A DNA stretch of 64,000 bases, from NCBI GenBank assembly GCA_950295325.1, contig OX485803.1, positions 22,070,001 to 22,134,000 of the forward strand, written 5' to 3'. Below are positions 44,233 to 56,612 of this stretch, one piece after another. This DNA comes from Polytrichum commune. Lineage: Eukaryota; Streptophyta; Polytrichopsida; Polytrichales; Polytrichaceae. Below the pieces are notes generated by a model that saw nothing but the letters and a program-made list of their open reading frames with translations, did no database searches and was not told the origin of the DNA. Position 1 is the first letter of the stretch. Each line of letters begins with the position of its first letter. The translations under genes were made by a program, and so were the position numbers.

Positions 44233-44484
44233 TGCCCCTTATGGCCCACCATGGGTTACCGATTTTTTTGGGAATCCTCCCTCTCCTGTAGCTCTCCTGC
44301 CGGCCAAAGTGTCTGTAATTTGTCGAGATTTGCACTCAAAGTGAGTATATAATTGTTCTGCACTGGGTTTGAGAGTGACAGACACGTTTAAATAAATCAA
44401 TGCAATACTGTTTCAAGTCTTGCCAAGTCCAGGCACGCATTGAGTGATACTTACGACTTTGGTTACGAGATACTTGAGTATTCA
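44233..44484 (+). repeat. 250-bp direct repeat, copy 1
   Basis: Matches 45001-45250 in the same orientation at about 90% by eye, from GGCCCACCATGGGTTACCGA to GAGTATTCAT. It includes GAGTATATAATTG, which resembles a TATA region. With about 760 bp from start to start, the pair could be the LTRs of a small non-autonomous retroelement, but no primer site or duplication was found. Confidence 0.7.
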
Positions 44485-45000
44485 TGACTCCAGCTTTGCT
44501 GCCCAAATTGTCTCTACTTATTTACTCGAGATTCGCCTCCTTTGCCCTGTAGAGGATGTTAAGTTCCCCCCACAAACGTTTTTGGGGGAGGAAGATTCGG
44601 GCGGGGGCAGCCGTCCGTTCAGAAAATCAAGATTTTCTGGACCCAACTGAAAATTGTTGCCCGCCCGCCCGCCCGACTTCGAAAAAACTATTGCCCTTGC
44701 ATTCTTGAAGCCCACTTTATCCACAAGTCCCATATTGAGTGCACTTCACCTTCAAGGTCCCAAATCCAATATATATGGTCACTTCCATTGAGTAAATAAG
44801 CCATTGGTTGGAATTTCATTTTCAAATTGAAACCGCCAATAAATCCTCATTAGTCACTGAGGTTATAAATTTTGTGAATTACCATTGAAAGGGTTTGTGT
44901 CATTCTAACTAATTATAAGTTATATTTACTGGCGTCAATTCCAGTAAATCAGGATTAATTCCAGTAAGTACATTTTCTAATTACTTAGGCTTACTTGTGC
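44485..45000. other. Spacer between direct repeats
   Basis: It holds GC-rich GCCCGCCCGCCCG (about 44660-44674), a short inverted repeat TTTACTGG/CCAGTAAA at about 44928-44952, and no ORF of note. Its first 70 bases match the later repeats at 45930 and 46070. Confidence 0.5.
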
Positions 45001-45250
45001 CTTTTGGCCCAGCATGGGTTACCGATTTTTTTGGAATCCTCCCTCTCCTGTAGCTCTCACGCTGTTCAAAGTGTCTGTAATTTGGCGAGATTCGCACTCA
45101 ATGTGAGTATATAATTGTTCTGCAGTGGGTTTGAGAGTGACAGTCACGTTTAAATAAATCAATGCAATACTCTTTCAAGTCTTGCCGAGTCCAGGCGCGC
45201 ATTGAGCGATACTTACGACTTTTGGTTACAAGATTGTTGAGTATTCATCA
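45001..45250 (+). repeat. 250-bp direct repeat, copy 2
   Basis: Second copy of 44233-44484. After it, 45250-45480 contains several short A-rich repeats with the core ATAGCATTAGGCT at about 45263, 45306 and 45427. Confidence 0.7.
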
Positions 45251-45897
45251 AATAGCATAAATAGGATAGCATTAGGCTAATAATGCAATAATTAAGATAA
45301 ATAGGATAGCATTAGGCTGATCACACACTTAAGATAGAAATGAAACATTTAAGCATTCAATCAGGCACATGATATGGCTTAGGCTATGGGTTGGACTAAT
45401 AAGACAACAATTAGTATAAATATGGTAGCATTAGGCTAATAACACAACAATTAAGGTGCTAATTATACACTTAAGACAAAAATGAACACTTAAGCCATTA
45501 ACCAAGAATTTGGTGTGCCTCCTAAACCACACCCATCGGTTCATTCATTGAACATGGTAGATTAATTTACAGGAGCATTTTGACGACATAATAGATTCAA
45601 AGGCCCCAATTTAGTCTAGTGGGACCTAATTTTGATTCACTAACCACAAGTCTATAGAGGTCATCCCCCATGGTAAGTGTTGTGAAACTTAATTGCCAAG
45701 AACACCGGACATTGACCATGGTAAGCTTCATGACCTTAACTCTCAAGATCATAGGGCCTCATCACTGTACATGGGACAAGGTTGGGCTCGAAAAAAGTTC
45801 ATAAAGTGGGGCCGGATTGAGGGCTTAAAAGACATGAATCAGGCCGGCCCCAAGCTTAGTATAAAGACGCCCTGATGAGTGTTGGACCTCCAAGTCC

Positions 45898-46152
45898 GGA
45901 GACTTTGGTTACCAGATTCTTGAGTTTTCATGCCTCCAGCTTTGCTGCCCGAATTGTCTCTACTTATTTTACTCGAGATTCGCCTCCTTTGTCCTACTCT
46001 GGGTGTGAGCACAGACACTTGGGTCTTGGACCTCCAAGTTCAAAGACTTTGGTTACCAGATGCATGCCTCCAGCTTTGCTGCCCGAATTGCCTCGACTTC
46101 CTTCACTCCAGATTCGCTTCTTTGTCCTACTCTGGGTGTGGGTACAGACACT
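45898..46152 (+). repeat. Tandem pair of a 140-bp repeat
   Basis: Two adjacent copies start GACTTTGGTTACCAGAT (45901 and 46042), contain GCTTTGCTGCCCGAATTG and end in CTACTCTGGGTGTG. A further copy of the first part is at 44455-44555, and 45217 has the start only. The family is thus spread across 44.2-46.2 kb. Confidence 0.7.
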
Positions 46153-46768
46153 GGGACCTTCAAGATCCAAGCTGTGGATGGATGCTTCCCTGAATCAATG
46201 TCCAGGGAGATTTCTTGGAAATAAACGGTCGAGATCCTAGTGTTTCCAACTCCAGCCGGTTTCATGTTGACATCTTTCGGTTTTTTCTTTATTACTTTGA
46301 GGTATATTCTCTAAATTCCTCGAAACAGATCAGTACAGTAGTTTTCCTGAAGTCTTGAACTCCAACCGGCTATTTTTCAAACTCAACCGCTTCATCTGAA
46401 TCCCCTCCAAGCTGCCTTCCCGAGACTTAAGTTACGTTTAGACTAAGTTACTCGGATCGTTTGATGACTGTTACGGCTTCTGTCACTCTTCTCGAGCAGT
46501 GTTCTATACCTCATGAGAACTTATTCATATACGATTCCTAGAACCCAGTAAATTGAAGTCTTCTATACCATGCTTTCAACCGATTTGGTACCAGTCTTCT
46601 CTCATTAGACGAAGAAAAATGGCATGGCACGAAAGAGGGCGAGGTATAGATGCCCACCTCTTTGAGTTGGGTCCCCACCACCATTACCAATGTAAAGGGG
46701 CTCCAGTAAAAACATGGACTCCTTAGGATTTAACACTTGACAACCCTATGGAAGGAATCCCGGTAGCT
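46153..46768. other. No gene recognised
   Basis: Unique sequence with no supported coding or RNA signal. Confidence 0.4.
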
Positions 46769-47019
46769 GAAATTGAGGCACACTATGCGTTGGAGTGTCC
46801 CCTATATAACCCCATTAGAGATAAGTTTTCATCACTATTTGAGCATGTAATATTAGGGAGCCTCAAGTCTTTCTTTCAATTGGACTAGCAAGTTGATACT
46901 GGCCTCTATCTTACGGAGGCTACCACAGTCTACCACTCTAGGGAATTAGCCGGTTTGACACCACCCTCATGTACTTTCAACCCCATTAGCCTTTTGGTTT
47001 CATGGACTGTAAAATCAAT
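46769..47019 (+). pseudogene. LINE C-terminal relic, copy 1
   Basis: The plus strand reads EIEAHYALECPLYNPIRDKFSSLFEH and, after a stop, LYLTEATTVYHSRELAGLTPPS. The pattern H-x3-E-C-P-x-Y-x2-I-R-x3-F is the zinc-knuckle-like tail of many LINE reverse transcriptase proteins. It is a 5'-truncated, mutated remnant of a family different from the 12.6 kb LINE. Confidence 0.5.
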
Positions 47020-48245
47020 TGCATGTCGTTCCATGTCAAAGGATTGTGATTTAATCATCTCAAGTGGGTCTCTCTAGAGTAATTCAAGGCCTTAGATGAT
47101 AATTACAAACCCCCCCCCCCAAAACTTATATGCTATAATAAAATTGCATGCGTTTTTCACCTTAAGCAATAGTGGGAGGAGCCTAGCTCAAAAGAGGTAG
47201 GCGTTTAGCCCTAGCCATAATAGAGGCAAATTGATTAAATATAGTTAGACAAGTACAAGTGTACAATTAGAATCTTTAGTAAATATTATCCATCTCAAAA
47301 CATTTCCAAGTTGCCTTTCATGCAATTTGATACATCTCCAAGTCTAGAAATGGTTCATAATGAAATGACTCACATGAAAATGGTCAGTAGAACATGGTAT
47401 TCATGACAACATCACATGCCATGCAAAAATATCACAAATGTTGTTTTCTCCAATACAAGGCCGGCTTGAATTGGTCTTCGGAGGCAACTTCTTGCCAACT
47501 ACATCGGATGTATCTACAAATTGGTGTTAGCATGTGCATGTGATAACGAGGAAAAGAGTTTTTTTATATCATGAATGTTATGTTCTTCATTGTCACTTTA
47601 AACACTCTTGATACCAATCAAAACATAACATTCATGATACCAAAAGACTTCTTCTTTATTTTATGAACTTGTACCATAGGTGCCCATACAAAATAAGTTC
47701 CAAATGCAAAATTTTCCAAGCTGAAGTGCACTCCACAAGACTAGAAACCGAGTCAACCTTGAAAAAATAATGTCACTTGTAAATGTGACATTTTGTGAAT
47801 AATATGTTCACATTGACATATGTCACAGTTGAAGCAAATATCATTATTCTAAAAAATGTTTCAATCTCACCACACAACATCAGGATGTATGGAGCCAATG
47901 GACATGTGCAAAGAACTCAACACAACTTGAACGTAATTTACACTAATCTACACTAACGTATCAATTTTTTTGTCACAACTTGCATCAATTGTGAACATGT
48001 GCTCCCACTAATCATCAGGCACTACACTTAATATGATATTTAGTGTCATAATTCATTATTTGGAGTTACGTAATGCTTTATCTTTTTTATTATTAATGTA
48101 ATTATTCACCAAGTAAAGATGATAATGTTCTATATTTTCCAAACAACCAATTTGACCTTTGTTGACAAAAAAAATGAGGTACAGAATAAACAAATTATAG
48201 CATTGGGTAATTCCAAAGAGTAAGTGGCACGGAATACAAAATTTA
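47020..48245. other. No gene recognised
   Basis: AT-rich sequence with a C homopolymer at about 47110-47120. Nothing further can be supported. Confidence 0.4.
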
Positions 48246-49330
48246 TTGTACCCATTTTCTTCACTGCAAGGTCAGAAATCTTGTTTTTGTAAAAGTCAGG
48301 CTAAATTTTGTTCTTTGGACTTGGGAGCATCTCTGACGTGGTCACAACTTGGCCACATCCAACTCACCAACTTAGCACATGCAAACCCAAGTGCTTTTTA
48401 TACAAGAACCTCCAATACATCTTTTCCACCTCAAGGAGAAGAAACTACAGTTGACTGCCTTCACCTCAAGGACTTCCTCAACTATGAATGTGAACTGTAC
48501 TTCAGGCCAACATCGGCACCAAACCAATGTAAAATTACTGTTGATTATCACGACTTAAATCAAAGACTCGCCATGGAAATTGGCCATTGACCAATGATCC
48601 CAATCCTGAGAGATAAGAAAGTCTATTACTTTTGCTCTCACTATGTAGTTGGAAATGATTTATAGTACATGCACATATTCCCGACCAGGACCCCATCAAC
48701 AATCTATAATATACCGGAATTTCGATCACACTAGTATCGAATTTCGATCAAGCCAGAACCAATAGTGCTATGACACATGTCCTAGTTCTGAGTGCTAAAG
48801 TGAGGAGGAGCGAGCGGTTGAAATGAGCGATTATGGCATACTCTAGACATTGACAATATGTTTAGGCCAACTTGTGGCTTCAAAATTTCACAGTACATTC
48901 AACATAAGGAATAAAATTACCAAAAGTTTGTAATCCTCCTAATTTCTATCTTCCTACACGGGAAAAACTTGCACCACCTTATACTTCTCCAATTTGGTGC
49001 AAAATATCTCAAGCGATTGGTTATGGGTGCCTCTACTTCACACGTTGTACTAAGAATGCCCTTTCTACAACTCCACTAAAGATAGGTTCCATCCCTCTGT
49101 CAATCTGTAGTACTAAATAATTGCAAGTCTTTCTTCTAAGTCAACAATGAAGTTGATATTAGCCACTACCACATGGAAGCCGCTGAACTTTGTTACTCTA
49201 GGAAATTAGCTTTGTTGACATTATCTTGTATGTACCTCTAGTCCCAAAAGCCTTCTGGCTACCTGACCTGCAAGTCTGTGAGGTCTGGATGTTGAATCTG
49301 CCACTGTTACTAAGTGCAGCCTGTCATGGT
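48246..49330 (+). pseudogene. LINE C-terminal relic, copy 2
   Basis: 48440-48650 encodes DFLNYECELYFRPTSAPN...DLNQRLAMEIGHW, then PILRDKKVYYFCSHYVVGND, the usual lead-in to the tail seen in copy 1. The tail itself appears at about 49060-49290 with the same order of motifs (a Pro-Phe-Tyr-Asn segment, then a TTTW-like and TLGN segment) but more stops. About 400 bp of other sequence separates the parts. No protein is expected. Confidence 0.45.
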
Positions 49331-49334
49331 CTAT
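49330..49334. repeat. Target-site duplication (TCTAT), left
   Basis: TCTAT precedes the LTR and recurs at 50845-50849 directly after it. Confidence 0.85.
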
Positions 49335-50844
49335 TGTGAGCCCAAAATGGTGCCCACATGTGGTGATTAACTCTTCGAAACCAAATTTAGTTTGACTTTG
49401 ATGTGTTATGATTATTCACAAAACATAAAAAGAGTGAAGTGTGGTGTGGATTTAAGTTTAGGCATTAGAATGTGTTGTGTAGTTATTTCAAGGTTTGATT
49501 TCAATAAGAGGATGCCTTGATTATGTGAGTAGGGGGTAAGGTGAAGCAAGGTGAGCTCCACGGGTTAAATGCCCACTTTTGGATCCACCTTGGTAGTTTA
49601 GGAAGAAGGAAGCTTGGTGGATGGGGATTAGTCCCTACTTTGGAGGAGAGGGTTAAAGGATTGTGATTGGAGGTGCTAATCCTCTCACCCTATCCTCACC
49701 TCTCTCTCCCTCTCTCCCTCTTTGCTACTTAAGGTGTTTTTCTCTCATTTTCCTCTCTCTCCATCAAGCGCTCTCAAGGGAGCAAGCTCTTAAGAGCTTG
49801 AGCCACGTGTGTGGGTTATTAGTTTTTAGTGAAGTTAATTAGTTAAGCTCTCTCTCTCAATGCCTCCCAAGTGAGTGAGCTCTTAGAGTTTAAGATTGCA
49901 CGTGTTGATTAGTTAGTAGTTAGTGAAATTAGTGTGTTAGATTAGTTCATTAGGAGCAAAGAAAAGGAAAGAGTAAGAAAAACTTAGAAAACATTTGTTA
50001 GTGAATGAAGGGGTTTGTATTAAGGAGCAACTAGTAGGTGGGTTACCCATTCGGGTATTGGAGGCCGTGGCCAGATTGCAGCTGGGCTGCTGGTTACTTA
50101 GACAGCCCGAGGCCGTGGCCAACTGCAGATGGGCTGCTGGTTACGTAGACAGCCCAAGGCCGTTGGGCTGCTGGTTACTTAGATAGCCTGAGGCCGTGGC
50201 CAACTGCAGCTGGGCTGCTGGTTTACTTAGGCAGCCCGAGGCCGTGGCTAACTGCAGCTGGGCTGCTGGTTTACTTAGGCAGACCGAGGCCGTGGCCAGA
50301 TTGCAGCTGCGAGGCTTAGCAACAAACCACCATTATGATATCTAGGGGTTAGCAAGGCTACGTCCAATTAGTGGGTGTTAGCACATAAAAAACTAGATTA
50401 CATTAGACCATTTTAGGGGTGGCTAAGTAGTTAGACCCATTAGGCTAGTTTGTGCTACGTGTGGGTTTGTATGAGTGTGTTTAGCCGTTGAGTAAAGTGT
50501 TTTTCAACACTTGAACCTCCCGGTCAAAATAACTCACTTGCATTATTAATGGAGAATGTGGAAGACTCTTGCAATGACAAGAAAAAAGAAGTGAAAGTTA
50601 AACGAGCGAGGGGAATGTCCTTAAGGGCATGTGTGGCTAAAGCCGCGGGGTGGACTCTTGAGAAGGCCAACTCTAGCACAAGCCAAGAGGCTAACATTAA
50701 TAAAGCACAATGAGTGGAAACAATATGTGTTCTTTTGGACATAAAAATTACTTTGCACATGGTTCAAGGTTGTAAGAGATACATGTGATTCTCAAAGCCA
50801 TCACCCGGACTAGGACGCTTAAGGGTGGTGGACTTGGCCTCACA
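49335..50844 (+). mobile_element. Solo LTR (TGTGAG family), 1510 bp
   Basis: Inverted termini TGTGAG...CTCACA and a TCTAT 5-bp target-site duplication. It shares start (TGTGAGCCCAAAA, ATTATTCACAAAA-ATAAAAA) and end (CGGACTAGGACG) with 18867-19934. It is longer partly because of a minisatellite at 50061-50309. A pyrimidine-rich CTCTCTCCCTCTC block near 49690-49770 precedes a likely transcription start. No internal retrotransposon sequence remains, so it arose by LTR-LTR recombination. Confidence 0.85.
50061..50309 (+). repeat. 47-48-bp minisatellite, about 5.5 copies
   Basis: Units begin GAGGCCGTGGCCA and end GGTTACTTAGACAGCCC or close variants; the third unit is shortened to about 32 bp. The array lies inside the solo LTR and is much more GC-rich than its surroundings. 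Confidence 0.85.
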
Positions 50845-50849
50845 TCTAT

Positions 50850-53800
50850 CATTATACATAGAGGACTTATCAAGAGGGATAATAATCAAAGACATGCCAT
50901 GACAAACTTAAACCTCGAAATTCTCTAATGGCGAAGCACAAAACGTTCTCCTTTTGGTAGTATGCTTCAGTTGCCATGATTTATATTTGAGATTGGGAGT
51001 AACAGCATGCAAAACTAATCAAGTTTCTAGAAGCTTCACATGCATTGATGATCTCAATATGAGACTACACTGGACATTGAGTGTTTAGTGTTGCTAATAT
51101 TGTATTTAGTGTCACCAATTCTATTTGTCTTGCTCAATACTAATCGTAAACCGCCGGTGCACTGTCACCAACACTAAATGCAAACCTAACATATTTTCTC
51201 ATTCCTTGTAAACATTATTGGGGATTATAGATTTATGATGTTGCAATTACTATCACTTACCGAGTGATTTTTGTAGAGCCAATTTTTAGGATTTTTTAGT
51301 TGCAAATAAAGAAATAATGGGAGAACATACTAGATTTAGTTGGAACAATAATTGCCATGTGTTAAATGGAGGAGCATAGCTTTAGAGATAGGAAAGGGGA
51401 AGATTTACTAAGACTATGGTTTGATAGAAAGGATTGTTAAGATGCAACCTTGGCAAGATACATAATCCAAGCATCATAAGGAAAAGGGGGGGGGGGCATT
51501 ATTTTTGAGAACTTTAGGTCATAGTTATGAGAAGTTAATTGCCGAGAGGGCAATTGTATGAAGCTTTTGACATTGTTCTTCCCCTTAGGCTTTGTTGAGT
51601 TATGTGGATCTTGAACCAATCTAAACTTGCATGATCAAAGCACAATTTATGTTTTATTGTCCTTATGCATGACACATATTTGCAAGTCAATTGTATGTTG
51701 CTGGGAGTGTTTACAGTGTGCCTAGGGTGACTGTACTCGACCACCAGTATTTATAGTGAAAGTTAGATTGTGCAGTAAATTGTAGAATCTACAAGGAGTG
51801 ATACCTTGGTTCGTATTGTGAAATGATATAATTAAATTTTTATGTTGAAACTATAGACTCCGATTCTGGATATCGATTGTATCATTCTTACATGGCGAAC
51901 TATGGGATTGAATTGAGGAGAACTCATTAGTTCCGAGAGTCTGCATTGGTTTGACGATATTCGGATTAACTTAGAGGCCCGGGTAGGGCACTTGCGAAAA
52001 TTTATTAAACCATGTGAGAAAGAATGTAGGGTATTTTTTATTCATTTGTGAGAAAATTTATACAATTCTTCGATATAATGAAGCACCTCTTCAATTACAA
52101 AGTTGTGTGTATAAAAAAATAAGGGTACCATATAATGCATCATTTTTTCTAATTTTTTCAATCTAAAATAAGGTTGAGAATAGTAGGTAGAGAAAAAAAT
52201 ATTGAGGCAGAGGTATACAATGCAAATTCCCGAATGAATTAAGCCCAACGAAGAAAGGAAAGTTATGTTGCTATCGAATGTGTTCCTAAACACAAAAATT
52301 AATTTTGTTGCTATCCAATGTGTTCTAAAACACAAGAGTTGAGAATCGAATTGAGCTTAGATGTTCATATTTTTTATTTTGGTGCTTCTCTCAAGTTTGC
52401 TTGCTTCAAGTTTGTTTGATTTGAACATTGTTTGATGTATGTTTTGGAACAATAGGAGGTCCTAATAATGCTTCAAGTTTTTATGTTTTGGTACATTGTT
52501 TGATGTCTTTAGTCTAGACATGGTTTATTGAATTTTCACTACAAACTTTCAAGAGTCCTATGATTCATCATTCATGGGGTCAAATATAAAAATTATAAGG
52601 AACATAGGGTACTAGAAACTAGTTCACTTTCGACTTTATAAATACAAATAGGGTCATCTAAAATGACAAAATTTAGATTTATATGTACTGATAGGGTGTA
52701 AAGAATTCCAATTTCTTAGATAAATAGCCCCATGATAAATACCTTTCCGTCGCAGATGGGTTATTAAATACATGTATGAGTGCCCTACCCGGGCTCATAG
52801 GAATCTCTGAACTTGGAGTGCTATATATACATATATATGTTGTGTGGTGATAGTTGAATTCCTCAAGGTTACTTCCCAAACCATAGTCTGGTGCATTCCA
52901 ACTTGTGCTGTAAACTTTGATCCCAAGAAACCATGGTCTGTGAATGAATAACTTGCTAAGTTAATTGGAGATGTAGGTCAGAAAGAGTGTCGTGATCTTA
53001 CCATTGAGAATCAAGGAGACGTTATGATCCTTTAAAGCTCTGCGAAGTCGATTGTCCGGTCGTGAATTTGGATTTGTAGGCCACAAGACTCCAAGGCAAG
53101 CGTACCTGTGAAGGTGGGTGCGAATCAACCCTCTGCGTTAAAGTAGCTTTAGAACCTAATGTCATAGTGCATGTAAACTTATTCATGTTATGGGACCCAC
53201 CCCCTATTTTACCATGACTATTGTTATTAATGATTTTCTCACAGTGGAGTAGCAAGGTGTACATGTTGCGATTTGGAAACACAAGACTAGTTATAAATCA
53301 TGAATACGAATTGTATACATTGAAAAAATATTTTGTGAAGCTCATACAAGTAGAACACGAAGGGAGGGGATTTGCCCATCCAATCTTAAGCAACGGTGAG
53401 ATGAGTGACCGCATCACAGTTGGTTGCAGTGAACATGCACCCTAGGATTTAGGTGCCCTTAAATTCAATAATGCACTCCCCTCACGGCATTCCCCTATAC
53501 AACACGTTTGTTGTTGGACTTTCAAACATGTAAGGTTTCAAGCAATATATAATATACATACATCATGTGTTTATCATGCAAACATAAATGTATGGATGTG
53601 ATGCGTAATTTAATGATAGCACAATGTTCTTTATTAGAAGTATTCACAACCACATGCTTTACATTACTAGAAATTAATAAATATGAAAGATTACGCTACC
53701 CCATTCTACTTAGTGCTTGTAACACTATATTAGGTAATATGAGATTTTGTGGTATTTTGAGACATTTATATATTTAAAAACATAGAAAATGTCATATAAA

Positions 53801-55319
53801 TATTAGGGAAAGATGTGTGAAACTCAAACATGCAAACATTCAAGAGTGGTGATCTACATCAGTCCATGCACAAATGAAGGCATAATTCGATCTCATACTA
53901 GGATGGTTTTGGTAGGACAACCGAAACATGAGACAATATTGGAAGAGAAAGGAGATATTCATATCACGGGAAATAGAAAATACAAGGTTTGGTCAAAGAA
54001 ATTAAGTAGCAAGTAATTAAGTGCCACATACCCTTCATTAGATAGTGTGACCTAAACTTAATTTAATTATGTGCAATGTCTATGCTAAATGTGGCATTTA
54101 TGGCTTTGGTTGCCGCTCCTTTTTCTTCGTTGCCACTTCTTTTAATTTGCTCGTATGGCCTCCACGTTCCGGAAAATGAGATGTCATTTGGGAAGAAGAT
54201 TGCCTCACACTTCTACATAGGGCATATAAATAGTCCGATTGGATGGACAAGACGCCTTTGGAACATGTTGGTATCGAATTGGACACAACCTACAAACCGA
54301 TGGAACAAGTTAAGGGGGAGGCGGAGGGGGGGGGGGGAATTGAAAAGGAAGACTAAAACCAAAGTTGAATGAAAGGAATGGAAAAATATGGGATGGGAAA
54401 TCCAACTTGGATAAGGGTATACATTTACCTTTGGACGTAGGACGGTTGTGGCGGTATACTAGTCCTCCTAAAATATCTATACAAACGGTTTAGCCCCAGA
54501 TGGGATACAATATCGGGGGCAAGTTCTCACACTTTTTGTATATCATTTCTATGAATCTTGTTATTTATTTATTTTTGTCTAACCCTTACCCCACATGTCA
54601 TGCGTTGTGATTCATAACCTTAAAGGACCAAGGGGCTCAATGTGCGCCCTATATAAACGATTTCTATATACGAGCCTTATCAAGTCTTAAGATCTTTCTC
54701 TCATTTATGGGTTTATAACTTTAGTTAATACATTATCTTATGTCAAGGAGAAATCAAACTTCCTACTCATGCGATGTTGATGATCAAAATATGTGTTTGC
54801 ATCCAAGGACACCCAGGCTATCTATTTGAAACCTAATCTTCGATAACATTTAGGAATTTTGCTGATTTGGAAAGAGCATTTGAAGAACGTGTTAATTTTA
54901 GATAGGGTCACTTTTGACATAATGGGATAAAAATAGAACATATTTAGCTAGAATTACAACTTTTTGTGCAGAAAGAGACCCAGTTTGGGTCTCTTGGATG
55001 CTTAAGAGTTAATACGTAATTTGTATGGAATACTTCACCCCTTGAGAAGCTCATGAAAATCAACCCATGATGGAGATGTTCATTTTGGTGCAAGATACTA
55101 ACTTATGTGGATTGTTGAGATTGTAAAATTATCTGCCAATATCTGTAGATCAGTGATTTTACGATTATGTATTCCTCAATTGTGTCGAAAACCTAGAACC
55201 GCAAACTCTATCTTGATCATATAATTATGAATCTGACTGTGGAGTACAGTTGCCAGATCAGAAGAATATATTGACTCGAGTTTGTGTAAATAAACTCACA
55301 AATTTATCATTCTTTTCAG
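50850..55319. other. No gene recognised
   Basis: Mostly AT-rich sequence. G homopolymers lie at about 51487-51495 and 54328-54337. Short frames (for example 53022-53282 minus, 54076-54372 plus) have no motifs or supporting splice context. Confidence 0.4.
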
Positions 55320-55412
55320 GTCCGACATCTCATTCTCCTCGTCTGTCAGTTTCTGAACCACCTGGAAGTTGTAAGATTGCCTGTATATCAGCCAACAGAG
55401 AAGGACTAATGC
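55320..55412 (+). other. Possible isolated exon
   Basis: A good acceptor (TTATCATTCTTTTCAG at 55319) is followed by an open stretch, GPTSHSPRLSVSEPPGSCKIACISANREGLMQ. No donor or neighbouring exon can be fixed. Low support. Confidence 0.2.
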
Positions 55413-56570
55413 AGATCCATATGAGTATTACATTTTGTAATATAGTTACTATATATATATGTAATTATGTAATTTACAAGATATGGTATCTAAAAAATCC
55501 AATAATATAGTGGGTTATCTAATACAGGTAAAAGGAGTTGAAAATACAATTTACATAATAACATTGAGATAAGTATGAAAGATAGAAATGATAGATTATT
55601 GCAAGTGTTCATAAAATGACCAAAGTCAAAGAATGAAGATAAAATATATAACATAAAACAATGAATGATAAATAACAATATTTTTTTAAACTATATAACA
55701 TGAGGTATAAATAAATGATATATTACTTGAAATTAGACTTGTGGGACAACGTTATGGATAGGGTACACTTAGAAAATCTCAAGTTTCTGACTATAGCCTC
55801 TCCGAGTTATTGTAATATTTTATCATCATCACATATTATATTATCTCTATTATCACATGTTACATATTGATTCCTTTGGAATCATTTTTATTCTATTACT
55901 ATATATTTTTATTTAATTGGTTTTTTGAGTTCACCAATTTAGTATAAGGTGTTATTTATTATTTTGACATATTACAAATGTTTGGACAATTACACCCGTG
56001 CAAAATAAATGAGTGTTGAACAATACAAAATGGGTATGACGACACGTCATAACCACATGTTGTACACGTTGACAACTTGCCATAATTATCAAAATAACCA
56101 TGTGGAATCCAAAGCCACGTCATGGCCTTGGAGACAATTCATGGGAGGTTAGAAAATAGGCGTAGAGCATCCAAAGCCACATCATGGCCCTTTACCAACT
56201 AATTGATATTTATAAAATAGTTAGTAGTTCACAATAGCTATGAGGGAACAAGGGGGTCTTACGTGCCAACTCGGAGGCGTTTCACTAAAGTTAGCTCCAT
56301 CCGAGCTTCTTGGTGGATTCATCCGATTTTTGTTACCGAATGATTTTACTTGAGTGCCACGAATCCCCAGCCCCAAAGTTGTATGCAAATAATGTTTGGA
56401 CATTAATGGCTGATGAGGTGGGGCCCCTCTTCTCTTTGAGGATTTTTTGTAAACAGAAGTCTGTGTTGGTGAGCATCAGCAGCAAAAGAATGTAATATTT
56501 TCACGTCATGGAAGTATATCATTGGCCTTTCCTGGAAAAGACTTCTAACTTTGATAACTTTTCCATGCAG
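55413..56570. other. No gene recognised
   Basis: Very AT-rich to 56000, then mixed. A minus/plus pair of 60-codon frames near 56221-56606 has no recognisable content. Confidence 0.4.
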
Positions 56571-56612
56571 CACTGCTGGGCAAGCAATTCGCAATTGCAC
56601 CGGCATCTCAAG
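56571..56612 (+). other. Possible 42-nt exon
   Basis: Bounded by a consensus acceptor (TTTTCCATGCAG) and donor (AAG|GTAAGG), with no stop in two frames. The neighbouring exons were not found. A chance match is possible. Confidence 0.2.
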
